This document shows, one piece after another, positions 34,091 to 42,765 of a stretch of 64,000 bases of DNA. The notes under the pieces were generated by a model. The model saw only the letters and a program-made list of their open reading frames with translations, was not told the origin of the DNA and searched no databases. A program made the position numbers and the translations under genes. The stretch comes from Anaerotruncus sp. (GTDB lineage Bacteria > Bacillota > Clostridia > Oscillospirales > Ruminococcaceae), in assembly GCA_021770005.1 (NCBI GenBank), contig JAETRV010000008.1, forward strand, positions 1 through 64,000, given 5' to 3'. Within the stretch, counting starts at the first letter, position 1, and the number at the start of each line of letters is the position of its first letter.

Positions 34091-34126
34091 CCGCCCCCTC
34101 TGCGATTCGCAGAGGGGGCGGTTTTT
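34091..34126 (+). terminator. Terminator of the TRAP/DRE-TIM cluster
   Basis: CCGCCCCCTCTGCG pairs perfectly with CGCAGAGGGGGCGG, followed by TTTTT. Confidence 0.92.
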
Positions 34127-34144
34127 GGCTGGTTGCAACCAGAT

Positions 34145-37100
34145 TCAGTTGAAGAGAGCTGCGTCCTCAAGCGCGGGAACCGGTTCCGGCGCGGATGGAG
34201 GCGGGGTGCTGTTGTTGTTCTTTTTGCCCTTGCCCTCAAAGATGAGGTAGAAGGTGGGCAGGAGCAGTAGGGTCAGCAGGGTGGAGGCGCAGAGGCCGCC
34301 GATGATAACCACCGCCATTCCGCGCATCATCTCTGAACCATCACCGATTCCGAGTGACATCGGCACCATCGAGAGGACGGTGGTCAAGGTGGTCATCAGG
34401 ATCGGACGCAGACGAGTGCGGCCGGTGTTGAGCAGGGCGGTCTGCATATCCATGCTCGACCGGTACTGGTTGGTGGTGTCGACGAACAGGATGCCGTTGT
34501 TGACCACCGTTCCGACCAGTGTCAGGAAGCCCATCAGGGAGGGCATACTCAGGGTGCTGTTGGTGAGGTAGAGCAGGCCGAACGAGCCAATCAGGCTGAA
34601 CGGGACGCAGACCATCACCATCAATGAAAACTTGGGTGACTCGAACTGCATCGCCATGACCATGAACACGAGCAGCACTGCAACCGCGATTGCCATGCCG
34701 AGCGCGGAGAATTCCTGCATCATCTGCTCATCCATTGTACCGGAGGCCAGCGTCACCCCGTTGGGCAGCTGCATCGCCTGCACCTGTGCGAGGATTTCGG
34801 CCTTGGCGGTATACTTTGCGGCTTCGGCCGGCTGCCCGGTGACCGTAACGATGTATTGGTTATTTTTGCGGGTGATGCTCTGCGGGCTGTCCGAGAAGTT
34901 GATCTCTGCAACATCGAGCAGAGGGACCTGCTGCCCGGCAGCGTTAATTAGGATCAGGCCGGAAAGATCACTGATTGTCTGGAACCGGCCGCGCGGGTAT
35001 TCGACCCAGATTTCATATTCCTGCCCGTTCTGCGAGAGGGTAGTCACTTTGCTGCCGCTGAGCACCTTATAGATCAGGGAACCAATCTGGGCAGGCTGGA
35101 ACCCCTTGGCAGCAGCCTTGAGCGGGTCAATGTCAACCTTAGCCTGCGGGTTGCCCTTGGAAACATTGGAGGTCACCCGGACAATCCCGCTATTCTGATG
35201 CATCAGCGCTTCGATCTCGGAAGAGGTGGTCTTGAGCAGCTCGTAGTCGTTGCCCTGGAGGTTGACCTCCACGTCACCACCGCCACCCATCGAACCCATC
35301 GAGCTGCTGGACGCTTCCACATTGATTTCGCAATCGAGCATCTCTTTTGTTTCCCGCCGCCACTGTTCTACCACCTCATTGGTCGATAATTCGCGGTCAT
35401 CTTTCAGGTAGGCGGTAAGGGTCGCCCCGCCGCCGCCCATCATCATGCTCCCGCCGCCGGTACTGAGCGAGTACCGTTCTACATCGGGGTGGTTTGCCGC
35501 AAGCTGCTCGATTTCGGTCATGATCTCATCGACGCGTCCGACCTGAAGTCCGGGACGCAGTTCGGCGCTGACCGAGACCGTCCCTTCATCGATGGACGGC
35601 ATCATCTCGAGCGGGATCAAGGGGATCAAAGCGACCGACCCGACCAGCAGCAGGATCGAAACCAGAACCACCGTCTTTTTAAACGGCAGGATGTGGCGGA
35701 GCAGGTTGCCATAACCGATCTCGACCTTCCGGACAAACCGGGAGACGGGCGTTTCCCGCCGCTCGACCGGCTTGAAGATCGAGAAGAAGAGCGGCACAAG
35801 GGTGAGCGCACAGATCAGCGAGGCGGTCAGCGAGAAGATGATCGTGAACCCAAGCTGTTTGAAGAGCTGTCCGGAAAGCCCCTTCATCATGCTGATCGGC
35901 AGGAACACGACCACGGTGGTGATTGTCGAGGCAATGATGGACATTGCGACAAATCCGGCCCCTTCGATCGCACATTTTTTGAAATCCTGCCGTTCGGTGC
36001 TGCTGCGCCGGAAACAGCTCTCAATGACAACGATTGAGCTATCGACCATCATGCCGACGCCAATCACCATGCCGCCCAGCGAAACCACGTTGAGCGAGAA
36101 GCCCATGAGCTTCATTAGGATGACGGTGACCAGCAGAGAGATCGGCATCGAGCTTCCGACGATCAACGACGCTTTGATGTCCCCGAAAAAGAGGAAGAGC
36201 ACCAGCATCGAGAGGAGTACACCGAGGATCAGCGTGCTGAATACCGTCTTGACTGAATCGACAATCATGTCGCTGCTATCATAGATGACATCCAGATGAA
36301 TGCCATTGTCAGCGGCGTTGAGCCGCTCCACTTCCCGCAGCACTGTCCGGGAAACATCGAGCGTGCTTGCACTCTGCCGCTTGGTGACCGAGAGGCTGAC
36401 ATTGTCTACACTGTTATACCGGCTGATGCTGTCCGCATCGCGGGAGGTGCGGAACACCTGCGCGATATCCGAAAGATGGATCACACCGCCGCTGCGCAAG
36501 GGGATCGGGATATCGCGGAGGGATTCCACTGTCTTGTATTCGACCCCGGCCCGCACCGCGAGCGACTGAGTCCCCATGTCCGCATCGCCGGCAGGGATCG
36601 AGAAGTTGGCAGCGGAGAGGAGCGCGCTGATCGTGTCGATATCCAGGTTATACTGGCGCAACCGGTCCTCCATGAGCTGGACGCTGATGTATTCCTCCTG
36701 TCCGCCCGCAACATCGACGCTCGCGACACCCGAGAGCTTCTCGAATTCGGGGACGATGCTCTCGTTGATGTAGTTGAGCATGTTGATGTCGCCGGTTGCA
36801 CTCGCTGAAAGTACGACGCTAGGCATCGCGTTGACGTCCATCTCCATGATGATCGGGTCGGACGCATCGTCCGGCAGCGACCCTTTGTACATATTGAGTT
36901 TTTCCTGTAGGTCCATGTGGGCAACATCCATATTGCTCCCATATTCCAGCTCGAGAATCACGAGGGAAACGTTTTCCTGTGAGACCGACTGCACATTTTT
37001 CAGCCCGTTCAGCGTGGAGCAGGCGTCCTCGATCTCTTTGGAGACGAGGTCCTCCACATCCTCCGGACCAGCGCCCGGATAGGTGGTCAGGACCACGAAC

Positions 37101-37231
37101 ATCGGCATTTCAATATCAGGTGTCATCTCAAGCGGGGTGGTTGCGATCGACATTGCGCCAAAGATCAAAAGGGCAAACACAATGATAATCATCGAAACCG
37201 GCCGCTTGATTGCAAGTTTTGTCAGATTCAT
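34145..37231 (-). CDS. RND-family efflux permease (AcrB/MMPL-type)
   Basis: A 1028-residue transporter with 12 predicted transmembrane helices and two large extracytoplasmic loops. N-terminal LTKLAIKRPVSMIIIVFALLIFGAMSIATTPLEMTPDIEMP is classic for AcrB-like pumps. In helix 4 the proton-relay pair is VDSSIVVIES, with one Asp kept and the second replaced by Ser compared with AcrB VDDAIVV. A Gly/Met-rich insertion (GGGSMMMGGGGA) lies in the second loop. In a Gram-positive-type cell such pumps must work without an outer-membrane channel. It overlaps the upstream adaptor by 4 bp. Confidence 0.93.
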   Translation of the reverse strand: MNLTKLAIKRPVSMIIIVFALLIFGAMSIATTPLEMTPDIEMPMFVVLTTYPGAGPEDVEDLVSKEIEDACSTLNGLKNVQSVSQENVSLVILELEYGSNMDVAHMDLQEKLNMYKGSLPDDASDPIIMEMDVNAMPSVVLSASATGDINMLNYINESIVPEFEKLSGVASVDVAGGQEEYISVQLMEDRLRQYNLDIDTISALLSAANFSIPAGDADMGTQSLAVRAGVEYKTVESLRDIPIPLRSGGVIHLSDIAQVFRTSRDADSISRYNSVDNVSLSVTKRQSASTLDVSRTVLREVERLNAADNGIHLDVIYDSSDMIVDSVKTVFSTLILGVLLSMLVLFLFFGDIKASLIVGSSMPISLLVTVILMKLMGFSLNVVSLGGMVIGVGMMVDSSIVVIESCFRRSSTERQDFKKCAIEGAGFVAMSIIASTITTVVVFLPISMMKGLSGQLFKQLGFTIIFSLTASLICALTLVPLFFSIFKPVERRETPVSRFVRKVEIGYGNLLRHILPFKKTVVLVSILLLVGSVALIPLIPLEMMPSIDEGTVSVSAELRPGLQVGRVDEIMTEIEQLAANHPDVERYSLSTGGGSMMMGGGGATLTAYLKDDRELSTNEVVEQWRRETKEMLDCEINVEASSSSMGSMGGGGDVEVNLQGNDYELLKTTSSEIEALMHQNSGIVRVTSNVSKGNPQAKVDIDPLKAAAKGFQPAQIGSLIYKVLSGSKVTTLSQNGQEYEIWVEYPRGRFQTISDLSGLILINAAGQQVPLLDVAEINFSDSPQSITRKNNQYIVTVTGQPAEAAKYTAKAEILAQVQAMQLPNGVTLASGTMDEQMMQEFSALGMAIAVAVLLVFMVMAMQFESPKFSLMVMVCVPFSLIGSFGLLYLTNSTLSMPSLMGFLTLVGTVVNNGILFVDTTNQYRSSMDMQTALLNTGRTRLRPILMTTLTTVLSMVPMSLGIGDGSEMMRGMAVVIIGGLCASTLLTLLLLPTFYLIFEGKGKKNNNSTPPPSAPEPVPALEDAALFN

Positions 37232-38949
37232 TTAGAGCCTCCCTGCATCACTTTCAGCCCCGAAGCGTAGCTCTGTGCGGAAGAGCTGCTCTTGGAGGAT
37301 GAGGATTTAGAGGAGCTATCACCGTCCATCCGGCGGACGGTTCGGTTTGGCTCGGTGGAGAGCTGCTCTTGCGGGGCAGAGGAAGCCGCAGAGGAGGCGG
37401 GCTCAGCTTCGGACGAAGCTGCCGCCTCCGGGGCGGAAACGGTTTCATCCGATTCGGAGCTTTCCTCGGAGCTGGCGTCAGTATCCTTCCCAGCCGCGCC
37501 GACCGCTGCCGAAACCGCAACCACTGCATTTTCATCCCCCTGCACAACGACCTCTGCACCGTCCAGCAGGCGGGGGTGCCAGGAGGTGATGACCCGGTCA
37601 TTTTCCGAAATCCCTGAGAGGATAGCCACTTCGGTTTCGCTCGAAACGCCGGTCTGCACCTCGGTCTTGACCGCCTTGCCGTTGCGGTAGAGGTAGACAT
37701 ACGGCTGTTCGGCGTCGTAGTAGAGGCAGTCGATCGGCAGGATGATGCTGTCGACCGCTTTCTGAGTGGCGGCATAGAGCTTGACCGTTGCGCCGGTATG
37801 TAGCTGGACCTGCTCGCCGTCGATGCTCGCTTTGATGTTGAACAGGCCGGTCTGCGCGTCGACCGCGGTAGGAATCTCGGTGATGGTGCCAGAAACGGTC
37901 TGTCCCCCCGCTTCAATCTCGATCTCTTCACCGATTGCAAGGTTTTGCATCACCGATTCGGAAACTCCGAACCGTACGGTCATGATGCTCTTGTTCGAGA
38001 TCACATAGGACGGTTGGCCGGAGGGGGCGGGGTTCTGCTCGGACACATTTTTCTGCTCGATGATCCCGGCAATCGGCGCGGTGACCCGGGTGTACTCGAT
38101 CGACTTGGCCTGGATTTGGAGCTGTGCTTCCGAGACCGCTTCCGCATCCTCGCGAGAGACGCCCGCGGTCAGGTCATAGGCTTCCTTTGCGGCGTTGTAG
38201 CTGTTTTTGGCGTTGCGGTAGGCGGTGCGCGCCGAGCGGAGCTGCGGATCGTCGTCGTCCTCCAGTTCGTCTACCATATCACGAGATTCAACGTATCTGT
38301 TATAAGCATCTGCGTGCTCTCTTTCCTTTTCACGCATCAGCTTATCCTGGTCGGCATCCTCACCATAAGCCGCTTTCAGCTCCGCTTCGGACATCCCAGA
38401 AATCAGATTCATCTCGTCATCCAATTTTTCCATCATTTCCAGATTTCTTTCCACGCCCCGTTGCGCCTGCTCGATCGCATCCGCGACCCCGTCGTTGAGG
38501 TTTTTCAGGTTGTCGCGGGCGGTGTTGAGCGCGCTCTGGGCGGCGTTCAGGCTGGATTTCATCGTGACCAGCTGGGTGTCGTATCCGCTGCCCAACTGCG
38601 CATCCGCCGCGATCCGGGCCGCGTTATATTGCAGCTGTGCCATCTCTGGATCGATCTCAAAAAGCAGCTGCCCCTTCTGCACCGGCTCCCCAACCTCGAA
38701 ATAGGTGCGCAGGACGGTACCGCTTGCCTTGGGAAATACCTGCACCGATTCCTCCGGCTGTACCGTACCGATAAAAGAGGTGGTCTGGGCAAGACTGCCG
38801 CGGGCAGGTTTGGCGACGCTGACATTGATTTCAGAAAGCTGCGCGGCAACAGGGGCAGCATCGTCCGGCCCCATGCGGGACAGGAACCCGACAGCGGCAA
38901 CACCGCCGACGACTGCGCAGCACAAAAGCACTCCGGTGATCTTTTTCAA
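37228..38949 (-). CDS. RND efflux adaptor (membrane fusion) protein
   Basis: A 573-residue HlyD/MacA-type adaptor. The N-terminal hydrophobic helix (about 5-24) anchors it. Lipoyl half motifs (GTVQPEESVQVFPKASGTVLRTYFEVGEPVQKGQLLFEID and ARVTAPIAGIIEQKNVS-like) flank a long coiled coil (about 110-270). The C-terminal 100 residues are Ser/Glu/Ala-rich and disordered (SSEESSESDETVSAPEAA, then SSSKSSSSKSSSS), which is not normal for the family. It is the first gene of the operon with the RND permease; AGGAGG at the start. Divergent two-component genes probably control it. Confidence 0.92.
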   Translation of the reverse strand: MKKITGVLLCCAVVGGVAAVGFLSRMGPDDAAPVAAQLSEINVSVAKPARGSLAQTTSFIGTVQPEESVQVFPKASGTVLRTYFEVGEPVQKGQLLFEIDPEMAQLQYNAARIAADAQLGSGYDTQLVTMKSSLNAAQSALNTARDNLKNLNDGVADAIEQAQRGVERNLEMMEKLDDEMNLISGMSEAELKAAYGEDADQDKLMREKEREHADAYNRYVESRDMVDELEDDDDPQLRSARTAYRNAKNSYNAAKEAYDLTAGVSREDAEAVSEAQLQIQAKSIEYTRVTAPIAGIIEQKNVSEQNPAPSGQPSYVISNKSIMTVRFGVSESVMQNLAIGEEIEIEAGGQTVSGTITEIPTAVDAQTGLFNIKASIDGEQVQLHTGATVKLYAATQKAVDSIILPIDCLYYDAEQPYVYLYRNGKAVKTEVQTGVSSETEVAILSGISENDRVITSWHPRLLDGAEVVVQGDENAVVAVSAAVGAAGKDTDASSEESSESDETVSAPEAAASSEAEPASSAASSAPQEQLSTEPNRTVRRMDGDSSSKSSSSKSSSSAQSYASGLKVMQGGSK

Positions 38950-39030
38950 TGGAAGAACCTCCTACTTTATTGAGATAATTCTAGTCTAGTTTACAGCCGG
39001 ATTGTGAACCGAATATAGACTGTGCAACCA

Positions 39031-39077
39031 TTTGTGTGAAAAATTTGTGAACGGGATGTTATATTTGTGTTTTTGTG
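39031..39077. promoter_or_regulatory. TTTGTG direct repeats between RND operon and two-component genes
   Basis: TTTGTG occurs at 39031, 39044, 39064 and 39072, with a related ATTGTGAA at 39001. Direct repeats in the only intergenic segment between the pump and the OmpR-type regulator fit regulator binding (tandem half-sites). Confidence 0.6.
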
Positions 39078-39147
39078 AAAACCCCTATCATTCTATCATA
39101 TTTTCTGGTAGGATGGTAGCAGGAAATTTTGAAAAAGGAGGGATCGT

Positions 39148-39825
39148 ATGGCGGTAATTTTGGTCGTGGATGACAACCAGAAAATCCGGAGGCTGATCGA
39201 CATCTACCTGCGCCGGGAAGGGTTTTCCACCCTGCTTGCCGAAACCGGGGAACAGGCGCTCCATCTGCTGGGGGAACAAGCGGTGGACCTGATGATCGTG
39301 GATATCATGATGCCAGGGATGGATGGTTATGCGCTGGTGCGGCAGCTCCGGGAAAACCGGGTGGAGATACCGGTATTGATGGCGACCGCCAAAACCGAGT
39401 TTGCGGACAAGAAAGAGGGGTTTGAGGCGGGTGCGGATGATTATATGACCAAGCCGATTGACCTGGAAGAGCTGGTTCTGCGGGTGCGCGCACTGCTCCG
39501 CCGCAGCCGGATTTATAGCGAAAATCAAATACAGATCGGCGAAGTGACGCTCGACTACAATACGCTTGAAGTCCGGCTCCCAGAGGAGACGGTTATACTC
39601 CCACAAAAGGAGTTTTACCTGCTTTACAAGCTGTTCTCCTATCCCAACCGGATTTTTACCCGTCAGGAACTGATGGACGAAATCTGGGGCTTCAACAGCG
39701 AAACCAGCCCCCGCACCGTAGATGTACATATCAAACGGCTGCGGGAACGGTTCGAGCAGGTGCCCGATTTGGAGATTTCCACCATCCGGGGGCTGGGCTA
39801 CAAAGGGGTGCAGAAGGGCACATGA
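39148..39825 (+). CDS. OmpR-family response regulator
   Basis: A 225-residue regulator. Receiver domain residues: DD near residue 8-9 (VVDDNQ), phospho-acceptor Asp about 52 (MIVDIMMPG), Thr (MATAKTE) and Lys (MTKPIDLEE). The winged helix follows (residues about 130-223, with DVHIKRLRERFEQVPDLEISTIRGLGYKG). ATG has AAAGGAGGG. It overlaps its histidine kinase by 4 bp and is divergent from an RND pump operon, its likely target. Confidence 0.96.
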   Translation: MAVILVVDDNQKIRRLIDIYLRREGFSTLLAETGEQALHLLGEQAVDLMIVDIMMPGMDGYALVRQLRENRVEIPVLMATAKTEFADKKEGFEAGADDYMTKPIDLEELVLRVRALLRRSRIYSENQIQIGEVTLDYNTLEVRLPEETVILPQKEFYLLYKLFSYPNRIFTRQELMDEIWGFNSETSPRTVDVHIKRLRERFEQVPDLEISTIRGLGYKGVQKGT

Positions 39826-41132
39826 AAAAATACTGCAAACGCAGGGGTACGGTTTACCATCAGGTGGTCGGCGTGCTCTGTTTGGCCATGCTGGTCACCA
39901 CAACGGTTCCGATGCTGCTGTTTTCCCACTTTTCCAAGCAGGCATTTACCGGGGACGTGCAAAATCAGGTGCTGTCCAACATCAAAAAAGCAGCGGATTA
40001 TCTCGAGGAACACAATCTGCCCTTTTCAGACCTGGGTGAGCTGCTCAGTTCCGAGCGCCTTACCTTCCGGGTACTGGACGACCTTTCTCCGCTGGAACTG
40101 AACGAGTACAGGCAGCAGGAGCTCGAAACCGATGGATACCTCCTATTCTCTCGGGCAGGGGAGAATAACCTGCCCCACGCGATGCTCAGCCGGTATGAGG
40201 ACCACTATGTGTTGATCCAGGCCGACCTGGAACCGCTCTTCCGGCTTACCCGGCAGACCAAGCTGCTTTCCCTGATGCTGACCCTTTTGATCGGGCTTTT
40301 TGCGGCCATGATCGGTGGGTACCGCCTACTGGCGCCGGTGCGCAAGCTGGATGAGGCGACCCGCAAGGTCGCGGCAGGGGATTTCACCGTCCGGATTCCT
40401 CCTCCGAAACGCATGGACGAGATCGGTTCCCTAATTGAGAGCTTCAATACCATGACCCGGGAGCTTGGCAGCGTCGAGATGCTCCGCAGCAACTTCGTCT
40501 CGGATATCTCCCACGAGTTCAAAACCCCGCTGACCGCTATCGAAGGATATGCCAAGCTGTTGGAGGGGGATTGCAGCCCGGAGGAACGCCGGGAATATGT
40601 TGGGACGATCACCAGCGAGACCCGCAGGCTGTCAGTCCTTGTGGCAAATATCCTGATGATAAACCGGCTGGATAAGGGGAACATCTCGTCCGAGCGGCAT
40701 CCGGTGCGGATCGATGAGCAGATCCGGCGCGCGCTTGCCCTCTGTGAAGCGGGCTGGACCAGCAAAAACCTGGGATTGAATCTTGAATTGGATGAGATTT
40801 ATTTTGCGGGCTATGAGTCGTTGTTGATGCAGGTCTGGGCGAACCTGATTGACAACGCGGTAAAGTTTTCTCCGTCCGGGGGCCGGATTTCTCTGGCTTT
40901 GCACCGGGAAGGGGAACGGGTACGGTTCACCATCTGCAACGACGGGGACAATATCCCGGAAGAAAGCCTCCCACATCTGTTCGAGCAGTTTTATAAGGCT
41001 GACCCATCCCGCGGCGGGGAGGGGAACGGGCTGGGGCTTTCGATTGTCAAGCGGGTCGCAGAGCTGCATGGCGGCGAGGTATCGGTGGAAAATCTGCCCA
41101 GCTCTGGCGTGCGTTTCACAGTAATTCTGTAA
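39822..41132 (+). CDS. Two-component sensor histidine kinase
   Basis: A 436-residue membrane kinase. Transmembrane helices at about 15-35 and 140-160 enclose a roughly 105-residue sensory loop. A HAMP domain follows (LLAPVRKLDEATRKVAAGDF), then the phospho-acceptor H box FVSDISHEFKTPLTAIEGY and the ATPase with N (WANLIDNAVKFSP), G1 (CNDGDNIPEE), F (LFEQFYKADPS) and G2 (GNGLGLSIVKRVA). It phosphorylates the preceding regulator. The loop has no recognised ligand domain. Confidence 0.95.
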   Translation: MKKYCKRRGTVYHQVVGVLCLAMLVTTTVPMLLFSHFSKQAFTGDVQNQVLSNIKKAADYLEEHNLPFSDLGELLSSERLTFRVLDDLSPLELNEYRQQELETDGYLLFSRAGENNLPHAMLSRYEDHYVLIQADLEPLFRLTRQTKLLSLMLTLLIGLFAAMIGGYRLLAPVRKLDEATRKVAAGDFTVRIPPPKRMDEIGSLIESFNTMTRELGSVEMLRSNFVSDISHEFKTPLTAIEGYAKLLEGDCSPEERREYVGTITSETRRLSVLVANILMINRLDKGNISSERHPVRIDEQIRRALALCEAGWTSKNLGLNLELDEIYFAGYESLLMQVWANLIDNAVKFSPSGGRISLALHREGERVRFTICNDGDNIPEESLPHLFEQFYKADPSRGGEGNGLGLSIVKRVAELHGGEVSVENLPSSGVRFTVIL

Positions 41133-41145
41133 AGGAGGCTTTTCC

Positions 41146-41580
41146 ATGAGAGATGCGGTAAAGACCATTGGAAACCTGGTGGACAAACAGTCGGTCTGCT
41201 TCTTGGGGGCGATCGACAAGGAGGGTTTCCCGAGTATCAAAGCGATGCTCCAACCGCGCGAACGGGAGGGTATCCACACCTTCTGGCTGACCACCAACAC
41301 CTCGTCGCTGCATGTGGCGCAGTATCGCGAAAATCCCTCGGCGAGCCTGTATTTCTGTGACCGGAGGTTTTTCCGGGGCGTGCTGCTGACCGGCGCCATA
41401 GAGGTTCTGACCGACCCGGAGTCCCGCCATCGGATCTGGCGGGAAGGGGATACGGTCTACTACCCGCAAGGGCCGGACGACCCTGACTACTGTGTGCTGC
41501 GGTTTACCGCCCGGTCGGGGCGGTACTACCACAATTTTAAATCCGAGGATTTTGCAATACAAGAAACTATTGGAAACTGA
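41146..41580 (+). CDS. Pyridoxamine 5'-phosphate oxidase-like flavoprotein
   Basis: A 144-residue split-barrel FMN-binding protein. The fold's pattern is clear (CFLGAIDKEGFPSIKAMLQPRE, FWLTTNTSSLHVAQYRENPSASLYF, GVLLTGAIEVLTD, TVYYPQGPDDPDYCVLRFTA), resembling the YzzA/general-stress-protein-26 group rather than true PdxH. Usually dimeric; the physiological substrate is unknown. It follows the kinase by 13 bp with AAAGGAGG and could be co-transcribed with the two-component genes. Confidence 0.85.
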   Translation: MRDAVKTIGNLVDKQSVCFLGAIDKEGFPSIKAMLQPREREGIHTFWLTTNTSSLHVAQYRENPSASLYFCDRRFFRGVLLTGAIEVLTDPESRHRIWREGDTVYYPQGPDDPDYCVLRFTARSGRYYHNFKSEDFAIQETIGN

Positions 41581-41588
41581 AAAATCCT

Positions 41589-41618
41589 GCATGATCTTCC
41601 CGCGCACTGCCCATACTT
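41589..41618 (+). promoter_or_regulatory. Sigma-F/G-type promoter of sigG
   Basis: GCATG (41589-41593), 18 bp, CATACTT (41612-41618). This fits the B. subtilis sigma-G consensus gmATR-N18-CATnMTA except for the last base. It lies directly before sigG, which in Bacilli and Clostridia is transcribed by sigma-F and then by itself in the forespore. Confidence 0.7.
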
Positions 41619-41654
41619 TTCTCGAATGTAGAGAGTATAAGGGGTGCGCGGGAT

Positions 41655-42425
41655 TTGTATATCAATAAAGTGGAAATCTGCGGGGTAAACACCTCCAAAC
41701 TGACCGTCCTAAAGGAAAAAGAAAAGATCGAACTGCTAAAAAGAATTCGTGCAGGGGATCAGGCGGCGCGGGACGAGATGATCAACGGCAACCTGCGGCT
41801 GGTGCTGTCGGTCGTACAGAAATTCACCAACCGGGGAGAAAACCTCGACGACCTGTTCCAGGTGGGATGTATCGGGCTAATTAAGGCGATCGACAATTTT
41901 GATCCCAATCAGAACGTCCGGTTTTCGACCTATGGCGTGCCGATGATTATCGGAGAGATCCGCCGGCATTTACGGGATAACAACGCGGTGCGGGTGAGCC
42001 GTTCGCTCCGGGACATGGCCTATAAGGCGATGCAGGCCAAAGAAACGCTGATGAACCGCAATTCCCGGGAGCCGACGGTTGATGAGATTGCAAAGGAGAT
42101 GGGGGTCAAGAAAGAGGAGGTTGTACTTGCGCTGGAAGCGATCGTTGAGCCGATGTCCCTCTACGAACCGGTCTATTCGGACGGCGGGGATACCATTTTC
42201 GTGATGGACCAGGTGGGGGACAAAAACGGTGAGAGCGACTGGATGGACGAAATCGCGATCAAGGAGGCGATGAAGAGCCTCGGGGAACGGGAGAAAAAGA
42301 TTTTGTCCCTGCGTTTTTTTGTCGGCAAAACCCAGATGGAGGTTGCAAAGGAGATTGGGATTTCCCAAGCCCAGGTCTCGAGGCTGGAAAAGGGTGCGCT
42401 TGAATGGATCAAAAAGCATATTTGA
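41655..42425 (+). CDS. sigG: Forespore sigma factor G
   Basis: A 256-residue sporulation sigma factor. The N-terminus KVEICGVNTSKLTVLK is the SigG-specific signature that distinguishes it from SigF. Region 2 (NLRLVLSVVQKF, FQVGCIGLIKAIDNFDPNQNVRFSTYGVPMIIGEIRRHLRDNNAVRVSRSLRD) is strongly conserved, and region 4 ends with KTQMEVAKEIGISQAQVSRLEKGALEWIKKHI. The start is TTG at 41655, 8 bp after AAGGGGTG. It drives late forespore gene expression, including spore germination and protection genes, so the organism sporulates. Confidence 0.97.
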   Translation: MYINKVEICGVNTSKLTVLKEKEKIELLKRIRAGDQAARDEMINGNLRLVLSVVQKFTNRGENLDDLFQVGCIGLIKAIDNFDPNQNVRFSTYGVPMIIGEIRRHLRDNNAVRVSRSLRDMAYKAMQAKETLMNRNSREPTVDEIAKEMGVKKEEVVLALEAIVEPMSLYEPVYSDGGDTIFVMDQVGDKNGESDWMDEIAIKEAMKSLGEREKKILSLRFFVGKTQMEVAKEIGISQAQVSRLEKGALEWIKKHI

Positions 42426-42466
42426 TCCCAAGCGCGAAAAAATGCCCACAGGACAGGCGCAAACGG

Positions 42467-42495
42467 TTGACTTTTCCGAAGCCAAGGTATATACT
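42467..42495 (+). promoter_or_regulatory. Promoter of T-box leader
   Basis: TTGACT (42467-42472), 17 bp, TATACT (42490-42495). Confidence 0.85.
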
Positions 42496-42501
42496 GTTTG
42501 G

Positions 42502-42735
42502 CATATGGCGATGACGGGATCAACCACCGTGTGTTTGCCCCAGAGAAGCGGCCCTTTGGCTGTGAGGCCGCTGCAAAACCCGATGGAAGCCGTCCCTGAG
42601 CCTTCCGGCGCGGAGCCGGACGCGGTGTGAGCGTTAATCCTTTTGAGCGGCGCGATTGCGCAATATGGGTGGTACCGCGGAAGGTGTTGACAACGCTTTT
42701 CGTCCCATTTCTGGGGCGGGGGGCGTTTTTTATTT
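42502..42735 (+). ncRNA. T-box riboswitch, alanine specifier GCC
   Basis: Leader RNA that senses uncharged tRNA-Ala. The invariant T-box (GGGTGGTACCGCGG, 42667-42680) is complete and follows an AATAT bulge. The AGAGAAG motif is at about 42542-42549. The specifier is most likely GCC at 42589-42591 in GGAAGCCGTC, corresponding to alanine and to the downstream alaS. A terminator follows (AACGC 42692-42696 with GCGTT 42723-42727, then T tract to 42732), which the T-box competes with when uncharged tRNA binds. Confidence 0.93.
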
Positions 42736-42765
42736 TGTCACAATTTAAAAGGAGCGATAGAGACA

